From Cupriavidus numazuensis (GTDB lineage Bacteria > Pseudomonadota > Gammaproteobacteria > Burkholderiales > Burkholderiaceae): a stretch of DNA of 64,000 nt. Of this stretch, positions 31,778 to 40,923 are shown piece after piece. The stretch's first letter is position 1; each line of letters begins with the position of its first letter. The notes under the pieces were generated by a model. That model made no database searches and had not been told where the DNA came from. It saw nothing but the letters and a program-made list of their open reading frames with translations. The translations under genes and the position numbers were made by a program. The stretch is from assembly GCF_905397435.1 (NCBI RefSeq), contig NZ_CAJPVI010000025.1, positions 60,413-124,412 on the forward strand, given 5' to 3'.

Positions 31778-32746
31778 TCAGGCCTTGGTCGCGTCTTCCC
31801 AGCGGGGGCAGGCGCGTTTGTCGGCGGGCACGTCGAGCGGCTGGTAGTTGGTCTTGTCAATCACGGTAGCAGGCAGCACGATGTCCTGCTTGACCGGCTG
31901 TCCGCGCAGCTTGCGGATGGCGGCCATGGTGCCCAGGCATCCCTGGACGAAGCCGTTGTAGTCGCCGGTAGCGAGCAGGGTGCCCGCCTTGATGGCGTCG
32001 ACGGCCTCCTTGGTACCGTTGATGCCGGTGACCAGCGCCTTGCGGTTGGCCCCCTCCAGCGCTTCGATCGCGCCGATGGCCATGGCGTCGTTGGCGGCGA
32101 AGACGGCGTCGATCTTCGGGAACGACTGCATCAGGTTTTCCATCACCTGCAGGGCCTGCAGGCGCTGGTAGTTGGCCGGCTGCGACGCCACCACCTTGAT
32201 GCCGGGGAAGGTCTTGAGCGCATCCTGCACGCCGCGGATGCGGTCGACATTGGTCAGCGAACCCTTGATGCCCTCCAGCACCACCACGTTGCCCTTGCCG
32301 CCCATGGTCTTGAACAGGTAGGTAGCGGTCTTCAGGCCAAGGTCATAGTCGCTGGCACCGACAAACGAGACGAAGTTGCCCACGTCGCTGCGGTCGGTCA
32401 CGTTGACCACCGGGATATTGGCGGCATTGATCTTCTTCACGCCAGGGCCCATCGCCTTGTAGTCGACCGGCACGAACACCACGGCGTCGGCCTTCTTGAC
32501 GATCACGTCCTCGATCTGGCTCATCTGCTCGGGAATGCTGTCCGGCTTGGTCGGGATGTAGTGGGTAATGCGCGCGTTCATGCTCTTGGCGGCCGCGTCC
32601 GCACCCTGGCGCAGGACCTGGAAATACGGGTTGGTCTGGTTCTTCGTGAAGACGGCGATGCGCTCGCCGTCCGCATGCGCGGCGGGCATGGCCAGCACGC
32701 CAAAGGCGAGCAGGGCGGCGAGTGATTTCAGGTTGCGTGCTTGCAT
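31778..32746 (-). CDS. Sugar-type ABC transporter periplasmic binding protein
   Basis: A 322-residue ribose-binding-protein-like receptor (Peripla_BP_4). The signal peptide ends near AAHADG; ERIAVFTKNQTNPYFQVLRQG opens the mature domain, and VFVPVDYKAMGPGVKKINAANIPVV and AVFAANDAMAIGAIEALEG are standard. AGGAGA precedes ATG 32746. With the ATPase and two permeases upstream it makes a complete importer. The pathway context suggests a cyclitol or phenolic rather than a simple sugar. Confidence 0.93.
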   Translation of the reverse strand: MQARNLKSLAALLAFGVLAMPAAHADGERIAVFTKNQTNPYFQVLRQGADAAAKSMNARITHYIPTKPDSIPEQMSQIEDVIVKKADAVVFVPVDYKAMGPGVKKINAANIPVVNVTDRSDVGNFVSFVGASDYDLGLKTATYLFKTMGGKGNVVVLEGIKGSLTNVDRIRGVQDALKTFPGIKVVASQPANYQRLQALQVMENLMQSFPKIDAVFAANDAMAIGAIEALEGANRKALVTGINGTKEAVDAIKAGTLLATGDYNGFVQGCLGTMAAIRKLRGQPVKQDIVLPATVIDKTNYQPLDVPADKRACPRWEDATKA

Positions 32747-32802
32747 GTCTTGTCTCCTGGGATCGTTGGAATGTTTTCCGTACGCGTGGGAACTTGCTTT
32801 CG

Positions 32803-33765
32803 TTACTTGCCGAGACGGCGACGGGACAGCGTGTCGAGGAACACGGCCAGCACCACGATGACCCCGGTCACCAGCGGCTGCCAGTTGGCGCTGACGGTGA
32901 GCAGGTTCATGCCGTTGAGCACCAGCGTCAGCAGGATGGCGCCGACGAGCGTGCCGGATACCCGGCCCACGCCGCCGAACAACGAGGTGCCGCCGATCAG
33001 GACCGCGGCGATGGCCGGGAGCGTGAGCGTTTCGCCGATATCGCCTTCGGCCGAGTTCAGCCGGGCGAGGAACACCAGGCTGGCGAGCCCCGCCATGGCG
33101 CCGCTGACCACGTAGACCAGCAGCAGGCGGCGCGTGACCGGCACGCCAGAGAGCCGCGCTGCGACCGGATTGGCGCCGATTGCATAGATCTCCTGGCCGT
33201 AGGTGGTCTTCTGGGAGATCACCGTGCCAGCCGTCAGGAAGGCCAGCATCAGGAACACCGGCACCGGCACGCCCCACAGGTAGCCGCTGCCAATCGCGCG
33301 GAATTCCGGCGCGAATCCGTGGATAGTTTCACCCGCCATGAACCAGTACGTCAGGCCATGCAGCACCCACAACATGCCGTACGTGGCAATGAACGGCGGG
33401 ATACGCAGCGCAGCCACCAGCATGCCGTTGGCCAGGCCGATCAGCACGCCGCTACCGAGCCCGGCTCCAACGCCGAGCATGGTCGATCCCGTCGCCTTCA
33501 TGACGCTTGCCGCCAGACACGCGGACATCGCCACATTGGCCCCGACGGAAAGGTCGAGGCCGCCGGTCAGGATCACGAGCGTCAGCCCCGAAGCGAGCAG
33601 GAACAGCAGGCTTGCCTGCCGCAGCACATTGAGCAGGTTGCCCAGCGTCAGGAATGCGTCCGACGATACCGACAGCAGCGCGCACAGCACGGCCAGCGCC
33701 AGCAGGCGGCCGACAAAGGCGCGGGAGTCCGCGGACAGCGGCATGTTCAGGATGGCGGAGCTCAT
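32803..33765 (-). CDS. Sugar-type ABC transporter permease (RbsC-like)
   Basis: A 320-residue polytopic permease with about ten segments and the RbsC landmarks LLASGLTLVILTGGLDLSVG, YAIGANPVAARLSGVPV and PAIAAVLIGGTSLFGG. Its ATG overlaps the stop of the other permease as ATGA (33762-33765). With that paralogue it probably forms a heterodimeric channel. Confidence 0.93.
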   Translation of the reverse strand: MSSAILNMPLSADSRAFVGRLLALAVLCALLSVSSDAFLTLGNLLNVLRQASLLFLLASGLTLVILTGGLDLSVGANVAMSACLAASVMKATGSTMLGVGAGLGSGVLIGLANGMLVAALRIPPFIATYGMLWVLHGLTYWFMAGETIHGFAPEFRAIGSGYLWGVPVPVFLMLAFLTAGTVISQKTTYGQEIYAIGANPVAARLSGVPVTRRLLLVYVVSGAMAGLASLVFLARLNSAEGDIGETLTLPAIAAVLIGGTSLFGGVGRVSGTLVGAILLTLVLNGMNLLTVSANWQPLVTGVIVVLAVFLDTLSRRRLGK

Positions 33766-34736
33766 GCTTTCCCCTTGAAGGACTCGATCAACAGGACCAC
33801 CAGCACCAGCAGGCCGATGGCCGCCACCTGCACCGAAGACTGCACCCCGATCAGATTCAGGCCGTTGCGCAGCACGCCGACGGCGAGCACGCCAAGCACC
33901 GTGCCGGGCAGCCAGCCGTTGCCGCGGTCGAACGTGGTGCCGCCGACGGCTACCGCGGCAATCGCCTCGAACTCCAGTCCGATGGAGGCAGTCGGGTGTC
34001 CGGCATTCATGCGTGCGGTCAGCAGCAGCGCCGCTACGCCCGCCATGGCGCCACCGAGCATGTAGACCGCGATCAGCCAGCGATTGACGGAGACGCCCGC
34101 GAACTTCAGCGCCTCGCGGTTGCCACCCAGTGCGAACACATAGGCGCCGAAGCGTGTGCGATACAGAAGCCAGTGGAAGAGAGCGTAGGTGCCAACGGCC
34201 AGCCACAGCGGCACCGGAATGCCGAACAGTTCGCCGGAATAGAGCAGGGGGATCGTGTCGCCGACGCCGACCACGCTTTGCCCGTCGGTCAATACCAGCG
34301 CCACGCCTTGGGCCACACCCAGCGTGCCCAGCGTCGACACGAACGGCGGAATGCCCAGCCGTGCCACCAGCAGGCCATTGAGCAGGCCGAACGCGAGCCC
34401 CACCCCGATCGCAGCGGCCAGGGCCAGCAGCAGCGAGCCGGTGGCCACGATCACCATCGCAAGCACCACGCCGCACAGCGCGAGCACCGCACCCATGGAG
34501 AGATCCAGCCCCTCGGTCATGATGATCAGCGTCATCGGCAGCGCGATCAGCAGCAGGATCGTGGATTGCGTGCCGATATTGAGCAGGTTGGCCGTCGACA
34601 GAAAGCCCTGGCCCACTGCCGCGAAGGCAAGGGTCAGCAGAAGCAGCACCCAGGCCGCGCCGGGCAGCTTGCCGAGTATCGGCGCGAAGGGCAGGGGCAG
34701 CGCGCGGGAAGCGGTGGCGGCAGTCGTATCAGGCAT
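33762..34736 (-). CDS. Sugar-type ABC transporter permease (RbsC-like)
   Basis: A 324-residue paralogue of the downstream permease. LLLIALPMTLIIMTEGLDLSMG, FALGGNREALKFAGVSV and EAIAAVAVGGTTFDRG match the same positions. The start overlaps the ATPase gene by 8 bases. The two permease sequences are clearly different, so this is not a recent duplication. Confidence 0.93.
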   Translation of the reverse strand: MPDTTAATASRALPLPFAPILGKLPGAAWVLLLLTLAFAAVGQGFLSTANLLNIGTQSTILLLIALPMTLIIMTEGLDLSMGAVLALCGVVLAMVIVATGSLLLALAAAIGVGLAFGLLNGLLVARLGIPPFVSTLGTLGVAQGVALVLTDGQSVVGVGDTIPLLYSGELFGIPVPLWLAVGTYALFHWLLYRTRFGAYVFALGGNREALKFAGVSVNRWLIAVYMLGGAMAGVAALLLTARMNAGHPTASIGLEFEAIAAVAVGGTTFDRGNGWLPGTVLGVLAVGVLRNGLNLIGVQSSVQVAAIGLLVLVVLLIESFKGKA

Positions 34737-36237
34737 CGTTCATCCCCAGTTGCAGAATGCTTTCCTCGGTCATGGCGTCATGCGCAAGCTCGCCGGCGAT
34801 GCGGCCGCCGCGCATGACATAGGTGCGGTCGCATACGTTGATGATTTCGGGCAGCTCGGAGCTGATCAGCAGCACGGCGGCGCCTTGCTTCACCAGCCCG
34901 TCGATCAGCGCGAAGATTTCGGCCTTGGCGCCAACGTCGATGCCGCGCGTGGGCTCGTCGAAGATGAACAGGCGCGACTCGGCGACCAGCCACTTGCCGA
35001 TCACGATCTTCTGCTGGTTGCCGCCCGACAGGAACTGCGCAAGCTGCTCTCCGTTCGGCGTGGCGATGCGCAGCCGTCCAATCTCGCGCGTGGATAGCTC
35101 CGCCGCCCTGCCGCTGCGATACCAGTGCGCGGGAAAGGCGCGGCGCAGGCCGGCCAGCAACAGGTTGTCGCGCACCGAGCGGATCAGCGCGAGGCCTTCG
35201 GTCTTGCGGCTTTCGGGAATCAGCGCCGCGCCGAGCGCGCGTGCCTTGTCGGGGCCGCCGCGCATGGCCTTGCCGAAGATGCGGATCTCGCCCGTGCGCA
35301 CCGGGTCCGCGCCAAATACGGCACGCGCGACCTCGCTGCGCCCTGAGCCGACGAGCCCGGCCAGCCCGACGATCTCACCGGCGCGCACCTGCAGCGTGAC
35401 GTCTTCAATGCCGTTGTCGGCGCTGACGCCTTGCATGTCGAGCGCCACCTCGCCGACCGGGCCGCCGCGTGTGCGGGTGTAGCCCATGTCCACCTTGCGG
35501 CCGACCATGCGTGCCACAAGCTCATCGGGCGTGGCATCGCCGGGCATGTAGCTTCCGACTTTGCGGCCGTCTCGCATGACGGTGATCCGATCACCGAGCG
35601 CGAACACTTCCGCCATGCGGTGCGAGATATAGATCATCGACACGCCGTCGGCCTTGAGGCGCGCAATGACGCCGAACAGCTTCTCGGTCTCGCGCTCGGA
35701 GAGCGCAGCCGTGGGCTCGTCCAGCACGAGGATGCGTGCGTTCTGCGACAGCGCCTTGGCAATCTCGATCATCTGCTGCTGCGCCACGCCCAGGCGATGC
35801 ACGGGCGTATGCGTGCTGATGTCCATGCCGAGCGTGTCCAGCAGGCGTCGCGCTTCGGCATGCATCTTTGCATGGTCCACCGAGCCCGGCACGCGCCCGC
35901 GCGGCTCGCGACCAAGGAAGATGTTCTGCGCGATGTCGAGGTAGGGCACCAGCGAGAATTCCTGGAAGATCACCGCGATGCCGAGCCGCATCGTGTCCGC
36001 CGGGCCCGATACCTCGACGCGCTGGCCCTGATGGTGGAACTCGCCGGCATCGGCCACATAGACGCCGCACAGCACCTTCATCAGCGACGATTTGCCTGCG
36101 CCGTTCTCGCCCAGCAGCATGTGCACCTCGCCGGGATAGATGTCGAAGGACACGTCGTCCAGCGCCTTGACGCCGGGAAATGTCTTGCAGATCCCACGCA
36201 TCTCAAGCAGTGGGCTGACCTGGGTCATTGCATTCAC
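34729..36237 (-). CDS. Sugar-type ABC transporter ATPase with two nucleotide-binding domains (RbsA-like)
   Basis: A 502-residue fused ATPase. Domain 1 has Walker A GENGAGKSSLMK, signature LGVAQQQMIEIAKAL and Walker B ILVLDEPTAALSERE. Domain 2 has the degenerate A loop GLVGSGRSEVARAVFG, LSGGNQQKIVIGKWL and FIFDEPTRGIDVG. This asymmetry is typical of RbsA/MglA/XylG. It starts with GTG at 36237 with AGGAG 7 bases upstream, 9 bases after the amidohydrolase stop. Confidence 0.95.
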   Translation of the reverse strand: MNAMTQVSPLLEMRGICKTFPGVKALDDVSFDIYPGEVHMLLGENGAGKSSLMKVLCGVYVADAGEFHHQGQRVEVSGPADTMRLGIAVIFQEFSLVPYLDIAQNIFLGREPRGRVPGSVDHAKMHAEARRLLDTLGMDISTHTPVHRLGVAQQQMIEIAKALSQNARILVLDEPTAALSERETEKLFGVIARLKADGVSMIYISHRMAEVFALGDRITVMRDGRKVGSYMPGDATPDELVARMVGRKVDMGYTRTRGGPVGEVALDMQGVSADNGIEDVTLQVRAGEIVGLAGLVGSGRSEVARAVFGADPVRTGEIRIFGKAMRGGPDKARALGAALIPESRKTEGLALIRSVRDNLLLAGLRRAFPAHWYRSGRAAELSTREIGRLRIATPNGEQLAQFLSGGNQQKIVIGKWLVAESRLFIFDEPTRGIDVGAKAEIFALIDGLVKQGAAVLLISSELPEIINVCDRTYVMRGGRIAGELAHDAMTEESILQLGMNDA

Positions 36238-36246
36238 GAGGGTCTC

Positions 36247-37602
36247 CTATGCAAGGGCGTGGGCCTGTGCGCCAAGCAGGCGCTCGCCGGATGCGCGCAG
36301 CGCGTCGAGCGTGCGCGGCACGCCATCGGCCAGCAGCCGGCCATGCCGCTTGCGCGCGACGCCGGCCACGAAGACGCTGTCGATATTGGCCAGGCTGGCC
36401 TGCATGACGACGGCGTTGATGGGGTCATGCACGGGCATCATGTTGAGCCGCCGCGCATCGATCAGGACGAGGTCGGCCTGCTTGCCGACCGCCAGCGAGC
36501 CAATGCGGTCAGCCATGCCGAGCATGCGTGCGCCGGCCAGCGTGATCCACTCCAGCGCCTCGCGGCAGCTCACCTCGTGGTGCGGCGCGATAGCACCGTG
36601 CTCCGCGCGGTATGCCGCGTGATCCAGCGCGCGGTGCACGCCAAGCGCGACGCGCGCCGCCGTGAACATCTCACCGGACAAGCCGGACTCGAGATCGACG
36701 CCCAGCGACGGCGCCACGCCCAGCTTGCGCAGCCGCCCCGTAATCGGAAAGCCGTGGCCCTGCGTCAGCTCGTTTTCCGGCGTCAGCGAAAAACTCACGC
36801 CGGCATCGACGAAACGCGCGAGTTGGGCATCGCTGAGATCATTGCCGTGGACGATATTGATGTGCGGGCCCAGCAGACCGGCCGCCTCCAGCCGGGCCCA
36901 GCCGTCAGGCGTGCGCGCCGCGCCGCCGCCCTGGTGCATGCTGGCGAGCAGGCCGAACTCGCGGGCCAGCGCGAAATCGTGCAGCGCTACTTCCATCGTG
37001 GCGTAGTGCGGCCCGAGGATGGCCAGGCCCAGGCTGAGCAGTTTCGATCCTTGCAAGCGCTGCGCAAGGCGATCGACCTCATGGCGCGGGTGCGGCGTCT
37101 CCCAGAACGGCGGCATGCCGGGCTTGGGATCAGGCTTGGGCGATCCGTGCAGGAACGCAGCCCTGATGCCCGAGCGCTCCAGCGCATCGATGGCTGCGTC
37201 GCTATGTGCGGGGGTAGGGTTGTTATGGCACCAGTCGACCAGCGTCGTGGTGCCGCAGTCAAGCTGGTTCCACGCGCCGGCCAGCGTGGCCACGTGGATG
37301 TCTTCCGGCGTGAAGCGCGTTGCCAGTCCTGCATGCATCTGACGGAAATATTCCGTGAGCGTCCAGCCACCGGCCACGCCGCGCAGCGCGGTCTGCCAGG
37401 TATGCATATGGGCGTTGACGAAGCCCGGCGCAACGATGAAGCCACGTGCGTCGATCTGCTCGGTTCCGGCGGCATCCGCCACGTCGAGATGCGGCGCAAG
37501 CGCGGCAATCCGGTCGTCGTCGATCAGCAAGTCGCCAATGAACTCCCCATGGGCGGCTTCCATCGTGACGAGCGTGGCCCCGCGAATCAGGGTGCGCGTC
37601 AT
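36247..37602 (-). CDS. Amidohydrolase (ATZ/TRZ/chlorohydrolase-type, metal-dependent)
   Basis: A 451-residue TIM-barrel hydrolase. The HxH metal motif is in VAPGFVNAHMHTWQTA; further His are in ASMHQGGG and INIVHGNDL, and the metal Asp is in SLGVDLESGLSGEMF. The C-terminal IGSLAVGKQADLVLIDARRLN is typical of cytosine/guanine deaminase and triazine-hydrolase relatives. It leads the nine-gene ring-cleavage operon and is divergent from LysR. It could remove an amino, amide or halide group from the imported ring. AGGAGA precedes ATG 37602. Confidence 0.9.
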   Translation of the reverse strand: MTRTLIRGATLVTMEAAHGEFIGDLLIDDDRIAALAPHLDVADAAGTEQIDARGFIVAPGFVNAHMHTWQTALRGVAGGWTLTEYFRQMHAGLATRFTPEDIHVATLAGAWNQLDCGTTTLVDWCHNNPTPAHSDAAIDALERSGIRAAFLHGSPKPDPKPGMPPFWETPHPRHEVDRLAQRLQGSKLLSLGLAILGPHYATMEVALHDFALAREFGLLASMHQGGGAARTPDGWARLEAAGLLGPHINIVHGNDLSDAQLARFVDAGVSFSLTPENELTQGHGFPITGRLRKLGVAPSLGVDLESGLSGEMFTAARVALGVHRALDHAAYRAEHGAIAPHHEVSCREALEWITLAGARMLGMADRIGSLAVGKQADLVLIDARRLNMMPVHDPINAVVMQASLANIDSVFVAGVARKRHGRLLADGVPRTLDALRASGERLLGAQAHALA

Positions 37603-37696
37603 AAAACCTGTCTCCTTGGCGATGCGGCAACGCCACTTTCGCCTGGTGCTTGTACTCGTTCTGGTCTTCTTGTGTTTTGCGGTCTGGACGCGGAAA

Positions 37697-37706
37697 CAAA
37701 CGTTTG
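37697..37706. promoter_or_regulatory. CAAACGTTTG palindrome in the LysR/amidohydrolase gap
   Basis: A perfect 10-bp palindrome overlapping the -35 of the LysR promoter (37704-37709). It is a likely regulator site for the divergent pair. The rest of the 221-base gap is AT-richer than its surroundings. Confidence 0.4.
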
Positions 37707-37733
37707 CAGTCCCGACGCAGATGAGTCTATACT
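37704..37733 (+). promoter_or_regulatory. Candidate promoter of the LysR gene
   Basis: TTGCAG (37704-37709), an 18-base spacer and TATACT (37728-37733). Start would be near 37740, about 84 bases before the ATG. The CAAACGTTTG repeat overlaps the -35. Confidence 0.5.
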
Positions 37734-37823
37734 CCCTCCGAACGATAAAAAACGCCGCCAGAGGAAATGTTTCTTCCACCTGGAGAGAAACTCGGCTGGC
37801 GTATCAGGCGGTGGAGACAACGC

Positions 37824-38738
37824 ATGGATCGCTGGACAGAAATCGAGTTGTTCGTACAAACCGCGGAGTTCGGCAGCATCTCGCGCGCCGCCGAAAGCCT
37901 CGAGATGTCCAATGCCGCGGCCAGCCGCTACCTGAGTTCGCTGGAACGGCGGCTGTCGGCACGCCTGATCGAGCGCAACACGCGCCGCCTATACCTGACC
38001 CAGGTGGGGGAGCAGTACTTCCGGCGTTGCAAGGAATTGCTGGCGGAGATGAAGGAGGCGGAGGCCGATGTCAGCGCCGCCGTACTGGAGCCGACCGGCA
38101 CGCTGACGATCACGGCATCACTGTCGTTCGCCATGAAGCATCTGGCACCGTTGGTGCCGGAGTTCACGACGCGCTATCCGAAGGTGAATGTCAATGTGCT
38201 GGCCGCCAACCGCTACTACGACATCATGGACAGCGGCACGGATCTGGCCATCCGCACGCGCGAGTTCGAGCCGGACTCCAACCTGACGGTGCGCCGCCTT
38301 GCGCAGACGCGCCGCGTGCTGGCCGCCACGCCGCGCTACCTGGACACGCACGGCATTCCACGCACCGTCGAAGCGTTGGCGGATCATTCCATGCTGATCT
38401 ATTCGTACGCCAATCGCCCCAATGAACTCTCATTCACGCGCGGCGATGAAAAGCAGGTCGTCACGGTGCGCAGCAAGATGGAATCCAACGACGGCCAGGT
38501 GCTGCGCGCCGCGGCGCTGGAGGGCATGGGCATCCTCGTCCAGCCCAAGTACATCCTTTATGACGATATCGTCGCCGGCCGGCTGATCCCGGTGCTCGAT
38601 GACTGGGACCTGCCCAGGCTGACGATCAATATCGCGTTCCAGAACCGGACGCACATGCCGGCGCGCATACGCCTGTTTATCGAGTTGCTGGTGTCGCACT
38701 TCGAACGCATGGATTACGAACGCAAGTGGACATCATGA
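37824..38738 (+). CDS. LysR-family regulator of the ring-cleavage operon
   Basis: A 304-residue LTTR: RWTEIELFVQTAEFGSISRAA, LEMSNAAASRYLSSLERRL as helix-turn-helix, and an effector domain with GTLTITASLSFAMKHLAPLVPEF. It sits between the amidohydrolase-led operon and the reductase pair, so it probably controls both. GGTGGAGA precedes ATG 37824; the longer form from 37767 is less likely. Confidence 0.9.
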   Translation: MDRWTEIELFVQTAEFGSISRAAESLEMSNAAASRYLSSLERRLSARLIERNTRRLYLTQVGEQYFRRCKELLAEMKEAEADVSAAVLEPTGTLTITASLSFAMKHLAPLVPEFTTRYPKVNVNVLAANRYYDIMDSGTDLAIRTREFEPDSNLTVRRLAQTRRVLAATPRYLDTHGIPRTVEALADHSMLIYSYANRPNELSFTRGDEKQVVTVRSKMESNDGQVLRAAALEGMGILVQPKYILYDDIVAGRLIPVLDDWDLPRLTINIAFQNRTHMPARIRLFIELLVSHFERMDYERKWTS

Positions 38739-38741
38739 CGC

Positions 38742-38767
38742 GCCCGCCCTGCAAATGCGTGGCGGGC
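38742..38767. terminator. GC hairpin between convergent LysR and dehydrogenase genes
   Basis: GCCCGCC (38742-38748) and its complement GGCGGGC (38761-38767) flank a 12-base loop in the 39-base convergent gap. There is no T-run, so it would be a weak or Rho-assisted terminator. Confidence 0.35.
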
Positions 38768-38777
38768 GGTCTGGAGG

Positions 38778-39662
38778 CTACTGTTGACGTTGGCCCGGCT
38801 GCATGCCCGCAGCCAGCGCAGCGGACTTGATGACAGCGGCATAGTCGTCGCCGGCCATGCCTTGCGCGGCGGCGCCATGCAGCATCTGGCCTAGGAGGGC
38901 AGTCAGCCCCATCGGCACGTGCAGGTCCGAGCCGGCATCGAGGATCAGGCCAACGTCCTTGAGCATCTGCTCGACCGTGAACGTCGGCGTGTAGTCATGC
39001 ACGGCAAGCTGTTCGGCCTTGGCCTTGACGATCGGTGAGGCGACCGCACTGGCCGTGATCACTTCCCACATCGCCTGCCAGCCGAGCCCGCCCTTGCTGC
39101 CCAGCGTAAGCGCCTCGGCCAGCATGCCGCCTGTCAGGGCGATCAGCAGGTTGACGACGAGTTTCATCAGCCGGGCCTGTTCGGCATCGCCCAGATAGAA
39201 CTGGGCCGGACCCAATGCGGCCAGCAACGGCTTTACGCGCTCGTACGCGTCAGCGGGCCCGGATACCAGTGCCGTGAGTTTCGCGGCCTCGGCCATGTGG
39301 TTGTTGCCGGATACCGTGACACGCAGATAGCCGATACCACGCTCCGCTAGCAGCGGCGCCACTGCGGCAGAGGCCGCGGGAGAAACCGTGCTGGTGTCGA
39401 TATAGAGCGCGCCGGGCCGGGCCGCCTTGGCAATCTGGCCCGCTACCGCACTGAACGCGCTGTCATTCGGCATCGAACTGAAAATGACCTCGGCCGCGCC
39501 CACAGCGTCCGCAAGGGACGGCGCTACCGCCAGGCCGGTCTGGCGCGCGGCCGATGCCTGTTCCGGTGCGATGTCATAGGCGGCGACCTCATGGCCGGCA
39601 GCGGCGATATGGCGCGCCATCGGCAGGCCCATCTTGCCGGTGCCAATAAATCCGATCTTCAT
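38778..39662 (-). CDS. Beta-hydroxyacid dehydrogenase, 3-hydroxyisobutyrate dehydrogenase family
   Basis: A 294-residue NAD(P)-binding oxidoreductase. KIGFIGTGKMGLPMARHIA is the Rossmann motif; IDTSTVSP and the catalytic Lys in RLMKLVVNLL follow. The usual DAPVSGG substrate loop reads RVTVSGNN, so it belongs to a divergent subfamily. It is 38 bases downstream of the maleylacetate reductase and likely co-transcribed. AGGAG precedes the ATG. It may oxidise a hydroxy-acid or semialdehyde side product. Confidence 0.88.
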   Translation of the reverse strand: MKIGFIGTGKMGLPMARHIAAAGHEVAAYDIAPEQASAARQTGLAVAPSLADAVGAAEVIFSSMPNDSAFSAVAGQIAKAARPGALYIDTSTVSPAASAAVAPLLAERGIGYLRVTVSGNNHMAEAAKLTALVSGPADAYERVKPLLAALGPAQFYLGDAEQARLMKLVVNLLIALTGGMLAEALTLGSKGGLGWQAMWEVITASAVASPIVKAKAEQLAVHDYTPTFTVEQMLKDVGLILDAGSDLHVPMGLTALLGQMLHGAAAQGMAGDDYAAVIKSAALAAGMQPGQRQQ

Positions 39663-39700
39663 GTCTGCTCCTGTCTCGAAATTCTGTGTGCCACGCGGCG

Positions 39701-40774
39701 TCAGTCCGGCCGCACGCCTTCGTAGGCAGCCTGGAGCAGGGCACGGATCGGCTCGCGCTCGATCGGGCGCGGGTTCCAGTAGGGGCTGGCCAGCGCGATG
39801 TCCGCCGCGCGGTCGAGATCCTCCTCGCGCATGCCGATGTCCCGCAGGGTGACCGGGGCGCCATGGCGCTGGGCCAGGTCGAACAGCGTCGCTGCAGCGG
39901 ATTGCTCGCCGGCGCCGGTCGCCCTGCGGATGCGGGCCATTGCCTCTGGCACGGCGGCGGCGTTATAGGCCAGGGCATGCGGCAGCACGATGGTGTGCGT
40001 TTCGGCGTGGGGCAGGTTGAAGCTGCCGCCCAGCGTGTGGCACAGCTTGTGGTGAAGCGCCATGCCGACGCCGCCAAGCACCGTGCCGCACAGCCACGCT
40101 CCGTACAGGCACTGGGAACGCGCGTCGAGGTCAGCCGGATCGCTGAATACCGCAGGAATGCCTGCCGCGAGAGCACGAATGCCTTCCTCGGCCATCAGCG
40201 ACATCACGGGGTTGGCATCGCGCGCGTACAGACCCTCGGCGGCATGAGCAATTGCATTCAATCCGCTCGTGACGGACAGGCCGCGCGGCAGGCCGACAGT
40301 CAGCGCGGGATCGTAGATCACCGTGCGCGGCAGCACGCGCGGATCGCGGCCGGTGCGCTTCGTGCCGGCTTCGGTGAGGCCATAGACCGGCGTCACTTCG
40401 GAGCCCGCGTAAGTGGTCGGGATCGCCACGATCGGCATTCCCGTTTCCAGGGCGATGGCCTTGCCAAGTCCCGTGGTCGAGCCGCCGCCGACTGCCACTG
40501 CGCAATCCGCGCCGGCCTCGCGCGCCCGCGCTGTTGCATCCCGCGCACTCTCGATCGGCACGTGCATGACGGCGCCCGCATACACGCCGGCGGACAACGG
40601 GCCAAGCAGGCCGGCAATGCGCTCGGCCTCCGCCTGCTGGTTCGGCGTGCAGAGCACCAGGGCCCGCTTGGCGCCGAGCCGTTCGACCTCGGCGGCAACC
40701 TGGCTTGAAGAGCCCGCGCCAAACACGACGCGCGCCGCGTGGGCCTCATAGATGAATGGCTGTGATGATTTCAT
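39701..40774 (-). CDS. Maleylacetate reductase (iron-containing alcohol dehydrogenase fold)
   Basis: A 357-residue enzyme that reduces maleylacetate to 3-oxoadipate. FIYEAHAARVVFGAGSSS, ALVLCTPNQQAEAERI, the nucleotide motif AVGGGSTTGLGKAIA, PTTYAGSEVTPVYG and the His-rich LHHKLCHTLGGSFNLPHAETH are all typical of TftE/TcbF-type reductases. It completes ring cleavage by the dioxygenase at 30842-31747. ATG 40774 was chosen from length; neither it nor ATG 40798 has a clear ribosome site. A small inverted repeat lies upstream at 40797-40809. Confidence 0.92.
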   Translation of the reverse strand: MKSSQPFIYEAHAARVVFGAGSSSQVAAEVERLGAKRALVLCTPNQQAEAERIAGLLGPLSAGVYAGAVMHVPIESARDATARAREAGADCAVAVGGGSTTGLGKAIALETGMPIVAIPTTYAGSEVTPVYGLTEAGTKRTGRDPRVLPRTVIYDPALTVGLPRGLSVTSGLNAIAHAAEGLYARDANPVMSLMAEEGIRALAAGIPAVFSDPADLDARSQCLYGAWLCGTVLGGVGMALHHKLCHTLGGSFNLPHAETHTIVLPHALAYNAAAVPEAMARIRRATGAGEQSAAATLFDLAQRHGAPVTLRDIGMREEDLDRAADIALASPYWNPRPIEREPIRALLQAAYEGVRPD

Positions 40775-40796
40775 GGTTTTGCTGACAAGCGCTGTC

Positions 40797-40809
40797 ATTC
40801 GGACCGAAT
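40797..40809. promoter_or_regulatory. ATTCGG-A-CCGAAT inverted repeat upstream of maleylacetate reductase
   Basis: A 13-bp perfect inverted repeat directly upstream of the reductase start, so it could be the LysR or another operator. The remaining part of the 149-base gap (40775-40923) shows no other structure. Confidence 0.35.
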
Positions 40810-40923
40810 AGACAGAACGCTATATTTCCGGGAGCGGAAAGGAAATAGGGCCCGAGGAAAACAGTCTTCAGGCAGGCGGAAGAATCGGGGTGGGGCGCGT
40901 GGGCACCAAAGGCAGGTCGCGCG

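Noticed and set aside
30824..32725. 633-codon plus-strand frame opposite the dioxygenase and binding protein
   Set aside because: No motifs; the opposite strand holds well-defined enzymes.
35431..37935. 834-codon plus-strand frame opposite the ABC ATPase and amidohydrolase
   Set aside because: Shadow of two motif-bearing minus-strand genes; no ribosome site or recognisable domain.
38742..38767. Strong Rho-independent terminator
   Set aside because: The hairpin has no T-run; listed only as a weak candidate.
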